From contig JAURYH010000021.1 of the NCBI GenBank assembly GCA_030653975.1, positions 1-64,000 of the forward strand: a DNA stretch of 64,000 nt. The letters run 5' to 3'. Below, in pieces: positions 1 to 7,258 of the stretch. The notes beneath the pieces were generated by a model. That model searched no databases. It was given only the letters and a program-made list of their open reading frames with translations, and was not told where the DNA came from. Numbering within the stretch: the stretch's first letter is position 1; every line of letters starts with the position of its first letter. Origin of the DNA: Hydrogenophaga sp. (GTDB lineage: Bacteria; Pseudomonadota; Gammaproteobacteria; Burkholderiales; Burkholderiaceae_C). The translations under genes and the position numbers were made by a program.

Positions 1-1
1 G

Positions 2-73
2 GAGTTCGAAGGCAAGAGCTACCGCCTCAAGGAGGCCGCCGCACGCATCGCCATCACACTCGAGTCGTCATAA
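2..73 (+). CDS. C-terminal end of an IS21-family IstB-like ATPase (partial)
   Basis: Only the last 23 codons are in the window, reading EFEGKSYRLKEAAARIA and ending at TAA. The string G-[KE]-S-Y-R-L-K-E is typical of the C-terminus of IstB, the AAA+ helper of IS21-family transposition. The stop is followed within 20 bases by two short direct repeats of the kind found at IS21-family ends. The rest of the insertion sequence lies to the left, outside the window. The identification rests on a short stretch, so it is tentative. Confidence 0.5.
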   Translation, partial: EFEGKSYRLKEAAARIAITLESS

Positions 74-89
74 TCTGCCTGTCCTGCCT

Positions 90-134
90 GGGGGAATTTG
101 GGGTGGCCAAGGGTGGGGGAATTTGACCTGGCCA
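90..134. repeat. Twin terminal repeats of the IS21-like element
   Basis: Two near-identical units, GGGGGAATTTGGGGTGGCCA at 90-109 and GGGGGAATTTGACCTGGCCA at 115-134, lie directly after the IstB-like stop. Repeated internal transposase-binding sites close to each end are characteristic of IS21-family elements. The right boundary of the IS is probably just beyond the second unit, at about 134-140, where reading resumes in a WYL-domain coding frame. No target duplication can be checked because the left end is missing. Confidence 0.5.
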
Positions 135-141
135 TCAGGGC

Positions 142-543
142 TTGAGGAGCGGCCTTCGTTCCTTTGCGCTCGAGTCTATAGAGAGCGTGCGAGTGCTTGA
201 CAAAAAAGCTGTCGAAGTCAGCGAACAAGAGTTCGATGAGCACTTCCAGGCTGGCTACGGCATCTTCGCGGGTCCGGCCAGATACCGCGCTCGCCTGAGG
301 TTCACCCCTGAGCGTGCCCAGTGGGTGAGCAAGGAGGTTTGGCATCACGACCAGTCGAGTTCATTTGAATCAGACGGCTCGTATGTTCTGGAGGTCCCGT
401 ACTCGAGCGGCCAGGAGCTTGTCATGGACCTTTTGCGGCATAGCCCAGAAGTTGAAGTCTTGGCTCCTGCTGAATTGAGACAGAGCCTCAGCGTCGCCTT
501 GTGCGCTGCAGCATTGAAAAATCAACCCGCCCCAGTTAACTAG
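142..543 (+). pseudogene. WYL-domain transcriptional regulator, C-terminal part only (CapW-like)
   Basis: The 133-residue reading frame begins abruptly inside the second half of a WYL-domain protein. It starts RSGLRSFALESI, which matches the end of a WYL domain, and continues with a WCX-type domain containing F-GIFAG, A-LRF-PE-A-WV and an EVW-H-DQ stretch. WYL proteins normally have an N-terminal winged helix-turn-helix, and that part is absent here because the IS21-like end abuts the frame. The in-frame TTG at 142 is unlikely to be the native start; the frame is open back to 127. WYL repressors (CapW/BrxR type) commonly control CBASS and BREX operons, and the next genes are a CBASS operon, so this was probably its repressor. 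The DNA-binding half may survive on the far side of the IS but would be separated from this half. Confidence 0.75.
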
Positions 544-615
544 GTCACTCGTTGAGCTAGTCGGCTCTCAACAATGCTCTCCATGCTTGGCGAAGGTTCA
601 GGCAAGGAGTTCAGT

Positions 616-762
616 ATGAGAGTTCACGTGGGTTACAAGCGACAAGATGCCCTTCAACGGTGTCAGGTGTGTGAGGAGGTCAGTGGACCTACAAGAGGTC
701 CGGACCACCCAGCCAGCTTTTCACACATGCAAGTCCAGGGTGCAAGGGGGTTGTCGACATGA
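616..762 (+). CDS. Possible 48-residue small protein ahead of the CBASS operon
   Basis: An ATG at 616 follows a strong ribosome-binding site (AAGGAG at 604-609) and opens a 48-codon frame that ends in the ATGA overlap with the next gene at 759, as expected for translational coupling. The product contains a C-x2-C pair (RCQVCEE) and no domain I recognise. The alternative is that this is leader RNA between the truncated regulator and the ATPase gene. The ribosome-binding site and start share the 14-mer AGGAGTTCAGTATG with the start of another small gene at 8489-8502 in the same island. Confidence 0.3.
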   Translation: MRVHVGYKRQDALQRCQVCEEVSGPTRGPDHPASFSHMQVQGARGLST

Positions 763-1694
763 AGTCTGCAAATCCGCCACCCCTGCACCTGGTGCAGTCC
801 CCGGACCTGCCTCGAGGCATCAGCTCGGTCCGGGCATTGCCCGATGTTGAGTTGGCCTCACTTTGGGACAGCATCGTTGTCGAGGAGGGCATCAAGGAGC
901 GCCTGCTCGCTCAGGCAGTCTTGAATTACACGCTCCGACCGAAGGTGGCGCGTAGCGTTCTGCCAATGCACGGCGTCATCCTGCTCGTCGGCCCTCCGGG
1001 CACGGGCAAGACCTCGTTGGCTAAGGGCCTGGCCAGCACGGTCGCTGCATTGATGAAGGGTGCCAAGTTCCGTCTGGTGGAGGTGGACCCCCACGCCCTT
1101 ACCAGCTCAGCGATGGGGAAGACGCAGCGTGCCGTTGGCGAGTTGTTCTCTCAGTCGATTACCGAGCAGGCGGTGAACGGGCCCACCATCGTGCTGCTGG
1201 ACGAGGTTGAGACGCTGGCGGCCGACCGCACGCGTATGAGCCTGGAAGCCAACCCGGTGGACATCCATCGCGCCACCGACGCTGTCCTGGTCCAACTCGA
1301 TGCTCTGGCTGCTTCCCATCCACATCTGCTGTTCCTAGCGACGAGCAACTTCCCGCTAGCAATCGACCAGGCGTTTACGTCGCGATGCGACTTGGTCATC
1401 GAGGTGCCACTGCCGGGTGCGCAGGCCGCTCACCAAATTCTTCAACAGTGCTTGCGCAGTGTCGGTGGGACTTTCCCGGCCATCGCAAAGCTGGCCGACA
1501 GTCGAGATTTAGACCGCGTGGCTGCGGCAGCGGCTGGCCTCGACGGTCGCACGTTGCGCAAGCTGGTCGTCAACGCGATGGCCCTGCGCAAGGAAACCGC
1601 GCTTGACCCCAACAAGCTGGCCTTGACCGACCTGGAGGTCGCCGCGCGCAATGCACAGGGCAGCCAGGCTGCCGCCAAGGGAGAGCACAAATGA
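759..1694 (+). CDS. cap6: CBASS TRIP13/Pch2-like AAA+ ATPase (Cap6)
   Basis: This 311-residue AAA+ ATPase has a Walker A loop GPPGTGKT at residues 78-85, Walker B IVLLDEVE at 144-151, a sensor-1 Asn in ATSN (197), an SRC arginine-finger position (209) and a sensor-2 Arg at about 264. In type III CBASS, the TRIP13-like ATPase unfolds closed HORMA proteins and so restrains the signalling nucleotidyltransferase until infection. Family membership is supported by the neighbours: a HORMA protein and a CD-NTase lie just downstream. The ATG at 759 has a good ribosome-binding site (AAGGGGG) and overlaps the stop of a possible leader ORF. Its own stop overlaps the next start by ATGA, so the genes form a tight operon. 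Confidence 0.9.
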   Translation: MKSANPPPLHLVQSPDLPRGISSVRALPDVELASLWDSIVVEEGIKERLLAQAVLNYTLRPKVARSVLPMHGVILLVGPPGTGKTSLAKGLASTVAALMKGAKFRLVEVDPHALTSSAMGKTQRAVGELFSQSITEQAVNGPTIVLLDEVETLAADRTRMSLEANPVDIHRATDAVLVQLDALAASHPHLLFLATSNFPLAIDQAFTSRCDLVIEVPLPGAQAAHQILQQCLRSVGGTFPAIAKLADSRDLDRVAAAAAGLDGRTLRKLVVNAMALRKETALDPNKLALTDLEVAARNAQGSQAAAKGEHK

Positions 1695-2167
1695 CGAGCG
1701 TGGTTCGGCGGGACTTCCGCAGCATTCCTCACCGCGATGCGTCGGCTACCTGGGCGGCGATTGTGGACCTCTTGACTGCTGGCGGCGATGTGGCAAAGCG
1801 CAAGGAGCTCCAGGCGGTGGCTGGCGTGGCGTCCAGCGTCATCGCAGACCAGGGCCCGCGCGCAAGCCCCATCGTTGCTACCTGTGATGGGCCGCGCACA
1901 CGCGTCTACTGCAGCTACGACGACGACGCGTTGGACGACGCGAGCAGCAACGAGGCAAAGCTAGGGTTCGATGCCCTTAAGGGTGACTGGCAAGTGTCGC
2001 TGCCCGTTGCCGAAGAAGACTTGGCCTGGGTGCAGTCAGCCCTCAAGAAGCACAGCACCCGCATCATCGCCCGTGACAAGACCGAAGGTGTTGTTGTCGA
2101 GAAAGAAGAGCAGGCTGCGGCCAGCAGTTCGATGACGCTGGATGTGGAAGGGTTTTGGAAATCATGA
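1691..2167 (+). CDS. Small CBASS accessory protein, probably a second HORMA-class subunit
   Basis: This 158-residue protein overlaps the ATPase gene by 4 bases and the HORMA gene by 4 bases, so it belongs to the CBASS operon. Residues 1-130 look like one compact domain, with the conserved-looking strings [27 protein letters not shown] and [15 protein letters not shown]. Then come a charged, Ala/Ser-rich linker (about 133-147) and a short hydrophobic tail, [11 protein letters not shown]. Some type III CBASS operons encode two HORMA-like proteins, one of which offers a peptide for the other to clasp. The linker-plus-tail architecture would suit a closure peptide, but that is inference. I am not certain that the body is a HORMA fold. 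Confidence 0.6.
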   Translation: MTSVVRRDFRSIPHRDASATWAAIVDLLTAGGDVAKRKELQAVAGVASSVIADQGPRASPIVATCDGPRTRVYCSYDDDALDDASSNEAKLGFDALKGDWQVSLPVAEEDLAWVQSALKKHSTRIIARDKTEGVVVEKEEQAAASSSMTLDVEGFWKS

Positions 2168-2664
2168 CCACCGTATCGGCCTACTCCTACACCCACTCCG
2201 TAACCTACGTTGCGGATAACGTGCTCAAAAGCTTGAAGGACATCATTCGTTTGAGCGGCATGGACCCAACGAAGCTCACCAATGAGTGGGAGAGTACGCA
2301 CCGTGCAATCCGAACCTGGCTGGCGAGTGAGCATCTGGAGAAGGTCGTTCTCGAGGTGTACAACCCGGTAACCAACGCGCTGGTTTTGCGCTGGGACATC
2401 GACATCGTCTACCAGTGGTCCAACAGCGACGGGGTGTTCTACACAGACACCGACCAACTGAGGTACCACATCAAGAAGGCAGGTGTCGCCCCGGCCAGCG
2501 CAAACTACGACATCCTTCTTAAAAACAAGCCCGGGAGACCTGATGTTGCAGGCTGGGGAAGGGGCTCGTTCCGCGCGACCGATGGCATGGTTCGACAGAG
2601 CCTGGGTTCGACGATTGAACACAGCGGGCTGGGCGCCAGCGCCGCTTACTGGAGGACCCGCTGA
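2164..2664 (+). CDS. cap7: Bacterial HORMA-domain protein of CBASS (Cap7)
   Basis: The 166-residue product begins [19 protein letters not shown] and continues [15 protein letters not shown], the typical opening of the bacterial HORMA family found with CD-NTases. In type III CBASS the HORMA protein recognises a peptide, closes around it and then binds and activates the nucleotidyltransferase; the TRIP13-like ATPase reverses this. I chose the ATG at 2164 rather than the TTG nine bases upstream because it overlaps the previous stop as ATGA and sits behind a GGAA ribosome-binding site. The stop overlaps the next ATG by one base (TGATG). Confidence 0.85.
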   Translation: MTTVSAYSYTHSVTYVADNVLKSLKDIIRLSGMDPTKLTNEWESTHRAIRTWLASEHLEKVVLEVYNPVTNALVLRWDIDIVYQWSNSDGVFYTDTDQLRYHIKKAGVAPASANYDILLKNKPGRPDVAGWGRGSFRATDGMVRQSLGSTIEHSGLGASAAYWRTR

Positions 2665-3569
2665 TGCCGACCCTGGATGAAGCCTTCAGGAAGTTCAAGA
2701 GCCGGCTTGAACTCAACGAGCGCGAGCAAAAGAACGCCATTAACCGCCATACCGAGGTGCGCGAGCACGTCAGGTCGCGGTTCGCCATCAGCCGCGACTT
2801 CCTGACCGGGTCCTACGCGCGCCACACCAAAACGAAGCCGCTGAAAGACATCGACATCTTCTTCGTGTTGGCAGAGTCCGAGCGCAAAAAATACCGCGAT
2901 AAGGCGCCCAGTGAGGTTTTGGATGACTTCCACAGCGCCCTGGTCGACAAGTATGGAAAGGATGCGGTGCGCAAGCAGGGTAGGTCAGTCAACGTTGACT
3001 TCGGGGTGGTTGTCGACTCTGACGACAATACCGACTACCGCGTCCTTAGTGTCGATGTGGTTCCGGCCTTTGCCGACGGCACGAACTACGAAATTCCCAA
3101 CACCGACACCGGCAAGTGGATGAAGACCAACCCGGAAATTCATGCCCAGCAGGCGAAGGATGCGCATCAGGCCTACTCCAACGAGTGGAAGGGTCTGGTG
3201 CGGATGGTCAAGTACTGGAACAACAACGCCAAGCACGGAAAAGATAAGCCAGTAAAGCCGTCGTTCCTTATCGAGGTGATGGCGATGCAGTGTTTACATG
3301 GAGGCTGGCAAGGTCGCTTCGATTACGAAATTCAGGGCTTCTTCTCCTCTCTTGCAGACCACATCGAGCACGACTGGCCCGACCCTGCTGGCATGGGTTC
3401 CCCTGTGAGTGACGGTATGGATGCCCGGCGCAAGGCTCGCGCAAAAGTACTTCTTCAGGGGGCAAGTCGTGAGGCTTCAAACGCTATCCACCTGTCGCGA
3501 AAAGGGCAGAACGGCGAAGCGTTGAAGGCTTGGCGCCAGATTTTCGGAACCAAGTTTCCGTCGTCTTGA
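2664..3569 (+). CDS. CBASS cyclic oligonucleotide synthase (CD-NTase)
   Basis: The 301-residue protein is a nucleotidyltransferase with the signature [17 protein letters not shown]: the GS pair at 49-50, the catalytic carboxylates D62 and D64, and the third carboxylate at D131 in SVDVVPAF. The stretch [12 protein letters not shown] resembles the CdnC/CdnD clades that pair with HORMA and TRIP13. It would make a cyclic di- or tri-nucleotide when activated by the closed HORMA protein, and that messenger would switch on the effector encoded next. The exact clade and product cannot be assigned by eye. Length is normal and all catalytic residues are present, so the enzyme should be active. Confidence 0.9.
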   Translation: MPTLDEAFRKFKSRLELNEREQKNAINRHTEVREHVRSRFAISRDFLTGSYARHTKTKPLKDIDIFFVLAESERKKYRDKAPSEVLDDFHSALVDKYGKDAVRKQGRSVNVDFGVVVDSDDNTDYRVLSVDVVPAFADGTNYEIPNTDTGKWMKTNPEIHAQQAKDAHQAYSNEWKGLVRMVKYWNNNAKHGKDKPVKPSFLIEVMAMQCLHGGWQGRFDYEIQGFFSSLADHIEHDWPDPAGMGSPVSDGMDARRKARAKVLLQGASREASNAIHLSRKGQNGEALKAWRQIFGTKFPSS

Positions 3570-3654
3570 ACAACCGCACTGCCACCAGACCGAGTCAAAA
3601 CAGTACATGGTTTGCCTTGTCTTCTTTCAACGGTGCACATCTTCTGGAACCAGC

Positions 3655-4416
3655 ATGACGAACAACCCCGCATCACCCACCGCACTCCAAGCTCCCAACA
3701 ACGATGTGTCATGGTTGCGCGACGCATTTGCAAAAGTGCAAACCAATCTGATGGACCAGATGGATTTTGCGTCTCAATCCATCAGCCATGCAGGGACGAT
3801 GGGCTCGGTCAACGAAGAGCACTGGCTGAGCCTCTTCCGGTCGTATTTGCCCAATCGCTACGACGTCGCCTCCGGCATCGCCATAGATAGCCTTGGTAGC
3901 CGAAGCGACCAGATTGACTTGGTTGTATTTGACCGGCACTTCACGCCCACGCTGCTTGACCAGAAGAGTCATCGGTACATTCCAGCGGAAGCTATCTACG
4001 CCATCTTTGAATGCAAGCCGACCATCAGCAAAGGATATATCGAGTACGCACAGAACAAGGCAGCATCGGTGCGCCGCATGCATCGAACCTCTGTGTCCAT
4101 CTCGCATGCTGGTGGCGTGTATAGCCCGAAACAGCCGTTCCAAATACTGGCAGGGCTTCTGGCACCCCGGGCAGACTGGGTCGATGGACTTGGAAAGTCT
4201 TTCAGCCAGTGCATTGGTTCCGAGGTCGTTTCAAGGCTCGACTGCGGCTGCGCGCTCGAGCATGGAAGCTTTGATTTCTTCGAGGGGGAGCTAAAGGTCG
4301 TTAAAGAACAGGCCGCATTGATGCACTTTCTGTTTCGCCTGTTGTCACGGCTTCAGTCGCAGGGGACAGTGCCAGCCATCGACTGGGCCGCATACAGCCG
4401 CATCGTCCCAGCATAG
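3655..4416 (+). CDS. DUF6602-like putative nuclease, likely CBASS effector
   Basis: This 253-residue protein follows the CD-NTase by 85 bases on the same strand, the usual place of a CBASS effector. It contains SDQIDLVVFD followed by AIYAIFECKPT. The D ... E-x-K spacing is that of PD-(D/E)XK nucleases, and the overall pattern resembles the DUF6602 family. No membrane segment, SAVED domain or NucC-like sequence is visible. I chose the ATG at 3655, which has a GGAA site eight bases upstream, over the in-frame ATG at 3607, which has none. Whether it responds to a cyclic nucleotide is inference from position; it could also be a separate defence gene. Confidence 0.7.
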   Translation: MTNNPASPTALQAPNNDVSWLRDAFAKVQTNLMDQMDFASQSISHAGTMGSVNEEHWLSLFRSYLPNRYDVASGIAIDSLGSRSDQIDLVVFDRHFTPTLLDQKSHRYIPAEAIYAIFECKPTISKGYIEYAQNKAASVRRMHRTSVSISHAGGVYSPKQPFQILAGLLAPRADWVDGLGKSFSQCIGSEVVSRLDCGCALEHGSFDFFEGELKVVKEQAALMHFLFRLLSRLQSQGTVPAIDWAAYSRIVPA

Positions 4417-4480
4417 CCCTCGAACTTGGCCAGCCAAACTCAGTTTTGTAAGAGAAGGAAGACCTTGACGTGAGTTGGAG

Positions 4481-4611
4481 TTGACCTGATTCCGAGGGCA
4501 CATCATTCTTTGTGTTCAGGGATTTTCAACTGTCCAAAGCATGACCACCGTACGCGGCGGAAGTGGCCGTGCCAAGACGGTGGAGCAAACGGTGGAAAAC
4601 TGACCTGATTC
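4481..4611. repeat. Pair of short repeats, possible mobile-element debris, in the gap after CBASS
   Basis: The 251-base gap between the CBASS effector and the convergent Nudix gene carries TTGACCTGATTC at 4481-4492 and CTGACCTGATTC at 4600-4611, 119 bases apart. Between them is a 20-codon frame beginning MTTVRGGSGRAKTVEQ. The repeats echo the TTTGACCTGGCC end of the IS21-like element at 121-134. A degraded insertion-sequence end is plausible but unproven. No terminator is obvious. Confidence 0.25.
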
Positions 4612-4667
4612 TTGACCCAAACCGGTATTGAAATGGACCGGTCCATCAACAGTGTTTGCGCAGTCGC

Positions 4668-5327
4668 CTAAAAAGAAAATGACTCGCTGGCCCTGAACAG
4701 TTGCGCAGGCCGCTGGGGCCCCCGTACGTACTCGTCAAGTTCGACCAGGTCCCTGGACTCTTTCAGCCTTCGCCTGAACGAGCTCTTGTCCAAGGGATGC
4801 CCCAAGATGATTTCCGTGACTCGCTGAAGCTGCCTCAGTGTGAACTTCTCCGGCAACAGATGCAATGGGAGCACGTCGGCGGCCACCTTGGCACGCAATT
4901 TCTGCACTGCGCAAGAAAGGTGTTCTGAATGGTCGAATGCCAACTTGTGGTCCGTAGACAGGGCATCTGCCCATTCCAACGCCTCAATCTTGCTTTTGAC
5001 CACAGCGCTTGTCTTGTCCAGCGGCAGCAATGCATAGAACAACACTGAAACCGACCACCCACGCGGGTCGCGGTCAGGACCGCTGAATGTTCGGACCTCT
5101 TCGACAAGCGGCAGCTCGATGCTGACCTTTTCAGCCAGCACTCGACGCGCAGCGCTCTCAAGTGAGCTGTCCAGGTGCGGTTTCAATATTCCCCCTGGAA
5201 GCGCCCAACGCTTGGCATGCGGGGCTTGAGCCCGTCTAACGAGCATCACACGCAGGCTCTCGTCACCGACGCAGAACAGCGCGATGTCAACACCCACCAG
5301 AGGAAAAAGCTCCCGAGTCATCACCAT
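4668..5327 (-). CDS. NrtR-like Nudix-domain transcriptional regulator
   Basis: The 219-residue protein has an N-terminal Nudix domain (about 1-140) and a C-terminal winged helix (about 150-215) with FTLRQLQRVTEIILG followed by FRRRLKES and RPAQLFRAS, the arrangement of NrtR regulators. The Nudix box is degenerate: where an active enzyme has the REUxEE core, this protein has RRVLAEK. It is therefore more likely a sensor of ADP-ribose or a related nucleotide than a hydrolase. The gene is divergent from a phosphatase/ADP-ribosylglycohydrolase operon, and two matching palindromes fill the 68-base gap, consistent with control of that operon and of itself. The alternative start is an ATG two codons in (5321). 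Confidence 0.8.
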   Translation of the reverse strand: MVMTRELFPLVGVDIALFCVGDESLRVMLVRRAQAPHAKRWALPGGILKPHLDSSLESAARRVLAEKVSIELPLVEEVRTFSGPDRDPRGWSVSVLFYALLPLDKTSAVVKSKIEALEWADALSTDHKLAFDHSEHLSCAVQKLRAKVAADVLPLHLLPEKFTLRQLQRVTEIILGHPLDKSSFRRRLKESRDLVELDEYVRGPQRPAQLFRASESFSF

Positions 5328-5328
5328 A

Positions 5329-5378
5329 GTTGCACGTTGCCACTAAGAATCCTATAATAGTTGCATTATGCTACTAAG
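5329..5378. promoter_or_regulatory. Twin palindromic operators for the Nudix regulator
   Basis: Two 19-base units, GTTGCACGTTGCCACTAAG (5329-5347) and GTTGCATTATGCTACTAAG (5360-5378), are identical at 15 of 19 positions and start 31 bases apart, about three helical turns. The first 15 bases of each form an inverted repeat of the form GTnGCAnnnTGCnAC. They flank the -10 box of the operon promoter and lie directly upstream of the Nudix regulator start. This is strong internal evidence for a two-site operator; the identity of the bound protein is inferred from the adjacent regulator gene. Confidence 0.7.
5330..5358 (+). promoter_or_regulatory. Sigma-70 promoter of the phosphatase/ADP-ribosylglycohydrolase operon
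   Basis: A -35 TTGCAC (5330-5335) and a perfect -10 TATAAT (5353-5358) are separated by 17 bases. Transcription should begin near 5365, about 30 bases before the ATG at 5396, which has a ribosome-binding site AGGAGAA. The -35 lies inside the first operator repeat and the start point inside the second, so a repressor bound at either would block RNA polymerase. Confidence 0.75.
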
Positions 5379-5395
5379 CAGGTTCAGGAGAAGCA

Positions 5396-6334
5396 ATGGC
5401 TTATGACATCATCGGCGACATTCACGGTCAGGCAGACAAGCTTGAGGGGGTTCTGCAAGGGATGGGGTATCGGCAAACGGCCGGGGCGTACCGCCATCCA
5501 AGTCGAAAGGCCATCTTTGTAGGCGACTACATCGACCGGGGGCCCCGACAGGTGGATACCTATAGAACGGTGCGCAACATGGTGGAGGCTGAGAGCGCTC
5601 TGGCGATTCTTGGAAACCATGAATTCAATGCGATTGCCTGGCACATGCCTGACCCGGAGCGCTTGGTGGACCGGCATTTTCTGCGCTCCCGTCACGGAGA
5701 AACTGGCGCCAAGAATCGTCACCAGCACCATCAGTTCCTCGCCGAAGTCGAGGGGACTCCACTGCATCAGGAGATAGTCGACTGGTGCATGACCTTGCCC
5801 CTGTGGCTTGACCTGCCCGAGCTGCGGGTGGTTCACGCCTGCTGGCACGACGAATTCATCTCAGAACTGGAGCCTTTGCTGGGGCCCCAGCGCAACCTGA
5901 CGCCCGAGTTGATGGTCCGCGCGAGCCGTCCGGACGATGCTGTATTTCGAGCTGTCGAGGGCCTGACGAAAGGGTTGGAAGTGCCCTTGCCCAATGGGCA
6001 CTCGTTTCTCGACAAGGACGGGCACGAGCGGCGCAACGTACGGGTGAGGTGGTGGGATGAACATCGCTCGAGCTTTCGCGAACTTGCGCTGATGCCAGAT
6101 GAAGAGCGCATGGCACTACCTGATGACACGGTGCCCGAATCCAGTCGCCCATCGTATGACCAAAAAAAGCCGGTCTTTTTCGGGCACTACTGGCTGCAGG
6201 GCCAGCCCACGCTGCAATCAGAAAAGATGGTTTGTGTGGACTACAGCGCAGGCAAGGGCGGTCCGTTGGTGGCCTATCGCTGGGAGGGCGAAGACACTCT
6301 CGACGCAAGCAACTTCTTTGTGCAGGAGCACTGA
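5396..6334 (+). CDS. PPP-family metallophosphatase (PrpE-like)
   Basis: The 312-residue protein carries the PPP-family metal-binding motifs in order: GDIHG (D8, H10), GDYIDRG (D44, D47, R48) and GNHE (N74, H75), with further His residues at VVHACWH and FGHYW. Members of this family include serine/threonine and diadenosine-tetraphosphate phosphatases and PrpE-like enzymes; the substrate cannot be read from the sequence. It is the first gene of the operon behind the Nudix-controlled promoter, and the next gene begins one base after its stop. With a Nudix regulator and an ADP-ribosylglycohydrolase as neighbours, a nucleotide or ADP-ribose-phosphate substrate is a reasonable inference. Confidence 0.8.
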   Translation: MAYDIIGDIHGQADKLEGVLQGMGYRQTAGAYRHPSRKAIFVGDYIDRGPRQVDTYRTVRNMVEAESALAILGNHEFNAIAWHMPDPERLVDRHFLRSRHGETGAKNRHQHHQFLAEVEGTPLHQEIVDWCMTLPLWLDLPELRVVHACWHDEFISELEPLLGPQRNLTPELMVRASRPDDAVFRAVEGLTKGLEVPLPNGHSFLDKDGHERRNVRVRWWDEHRSSFRELALMPDEERMALPDDTVPESSRPSYDQKKPVFFGHYWLQGQPTLQSEKMVCVDYSAGKGGPLVAYRWEGEDTLDASNFFVQEH

Positions 6335-6335
6335 T

Positions 6336-6878
6336 TTGAAAAACCCCGCTTCCAGACCCGCCCAACCCGTCGCACCCGGCGCTGGCCCTAATCCCCGACT
6401 GACCGACGAAGCTTTTATGCTCACGCCAGGTCAAACGGCGGCGCGAATTGCCATCAAAACGGCAAAGACCGCCATGACACTCGCCAAAGCCCATCTGGCT
6501 CGTGAATCGAAGAAGCACGGGGGCAGGTGGCAGTGGGTGGAGTTTCCGGGGCCTAAGGGCCGGGAGTCTGCCGGAATCGCCGACATCCTTGCCATACGCA
6601 AGCGTTGGGAGAAATCCGACCTTCCGGAAGACGCGGTGCTCAAGCATCTGGATGACTTCGACATGATGCTGATTCAGGTGAAAGGTGGGGGAGCACGTAC
6701 GCCCACAGCACAGGACATTGCTCGAATGGAGCGTGTTGCCGACCTCCATGGCATTGACAAGGTGCTTTTGTACCAATGGAACATCAAGAGGCGAACAGAG
6801 ACCGGCTACCGCCTGCTGAACCGGGAGACTCACCAGTTCGGACCGGTCGTCAAGGACGGCAAAGAACTCTTTGCGTAG
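6336..6878 (+). CDS. Uncharacterised protein with a PD-(D/E)XK-like core
   Basis: I place the start at TTG 6336, because AGGAG lies eight bases upstream and the spacing from the previous stop is one base; an ATG at 6417 is the fallback. The 180-residue product has a Pro-rich N-terminus, a helix about residues 33-58, then WVEFPGPKGRESAGIADILAIRK and FDMMLIQVKGG. The order E77 ... D83 ... Q114-x-K116 with flanking hydrophobic strands resembles the nuclease core of the PD-(D/E)XK superfamily. No specific family is recognised. Its place in the middle of the Nudix-controlled operon suggests a nucleic-acid-linked step in that pathway. Confidence 0.6.
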   Translation: MKNPASRPAQPVAPGAGPNPRLTDEAFMLTPGQTAARIAIKTAKTAMTLAKAHLARESKKHGGRWQWVEFPGPKGRESAGIADILAIRKRWEKSDLPEDAVLKHLDDFDMMLIQVKGGGARTPTAQDIARMERVADLHGIDKVLLYQWNIKRRTETGYRLLNRETHQFGPVVKDGKELFA

Positions 6879-6888
6879 GGAGTCTTGC

Positions 6889-7227
6889 GTGAGTTCTGCC
6901 CACATGTTCTCCTTCACGTCAATCCCCGACTTCACTGCTCGGGGGTTGCGTCGCTGCGTGGTACCGGGCACAAGCACGAGCTTCTCGCTGCGTGGCGCTC
7001 GCCATACCCAGGCTTTGGCCGACTTCTGGCAAGGAAAGGAAGGCGCCGTATTGATGCGGGTCTCGTGGATAGGCTACTGCTGGAGCTTCAGTGTGCACCA
7101 GCGTTCTGGTATGCCAATACCCGATGAATCCGCATCGATGCAAGCTCTCGCAGTGTGCATGCAGCAGGAGCTTTTTCGCTGGATGACAGAGGATGCCGCG
7201 GACGAGCCACCCTTCGGCAAATTCTGA
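6889..7227 (+). CDS. Unknown small protein in the Nudix-controlled operon
   Basis: The reading frame starts best at GTG 6889, six bases after a GGGAG ribosome-binding site that spans the stop of the preceding gene. The product of 112 residues has no recognisable domain. Visible features are a Trp-rich centre (ADFWQGKEG, VSWIGYCWSF) and an acidic C-terminal helix (ELFRWMTEDAADEPP). Its stop is 31 bases before the ADP-ribosylglycohydrolase start. A function cannot be stated from the sequence. Confidence 0.55.
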   Translation: MSSAHMFSFTSIPDFTARGLRRCVVPGTSTSFSLRGARHTQALADFWQGKEGAVLMRVSWIGYCWSFSVHQRSGMPIPDESASMQALAVCMQQELFRWMTEDAADEPPFGKF

Positions 7228-7258
7228 AGCGACATTGACGTCGCGGACAAGGAAACAC

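Noticed and set aside
2204..2405. Antisense frames within the HORMA and CD-NTase genes
   Set aside because: The plus-strand operon has continuous start/stop overlaps and recognised domains; the antisense frames have neither.
3607..3654. Longer N-terminus for the DUF6602-like protein
   Set aside because: The upstream ATG has no ribosome-binding site, and the extra 16 residues (CLVFFQRCTSSG) do not look like part of the domain.
4541..4603. 20-codon frame MTTVRGGSGRAKTVEQ in the gap after CBASS
   Set aside because: Too short, without a clear ribosome-binding site; reported only as part of possible mobile-element debris.
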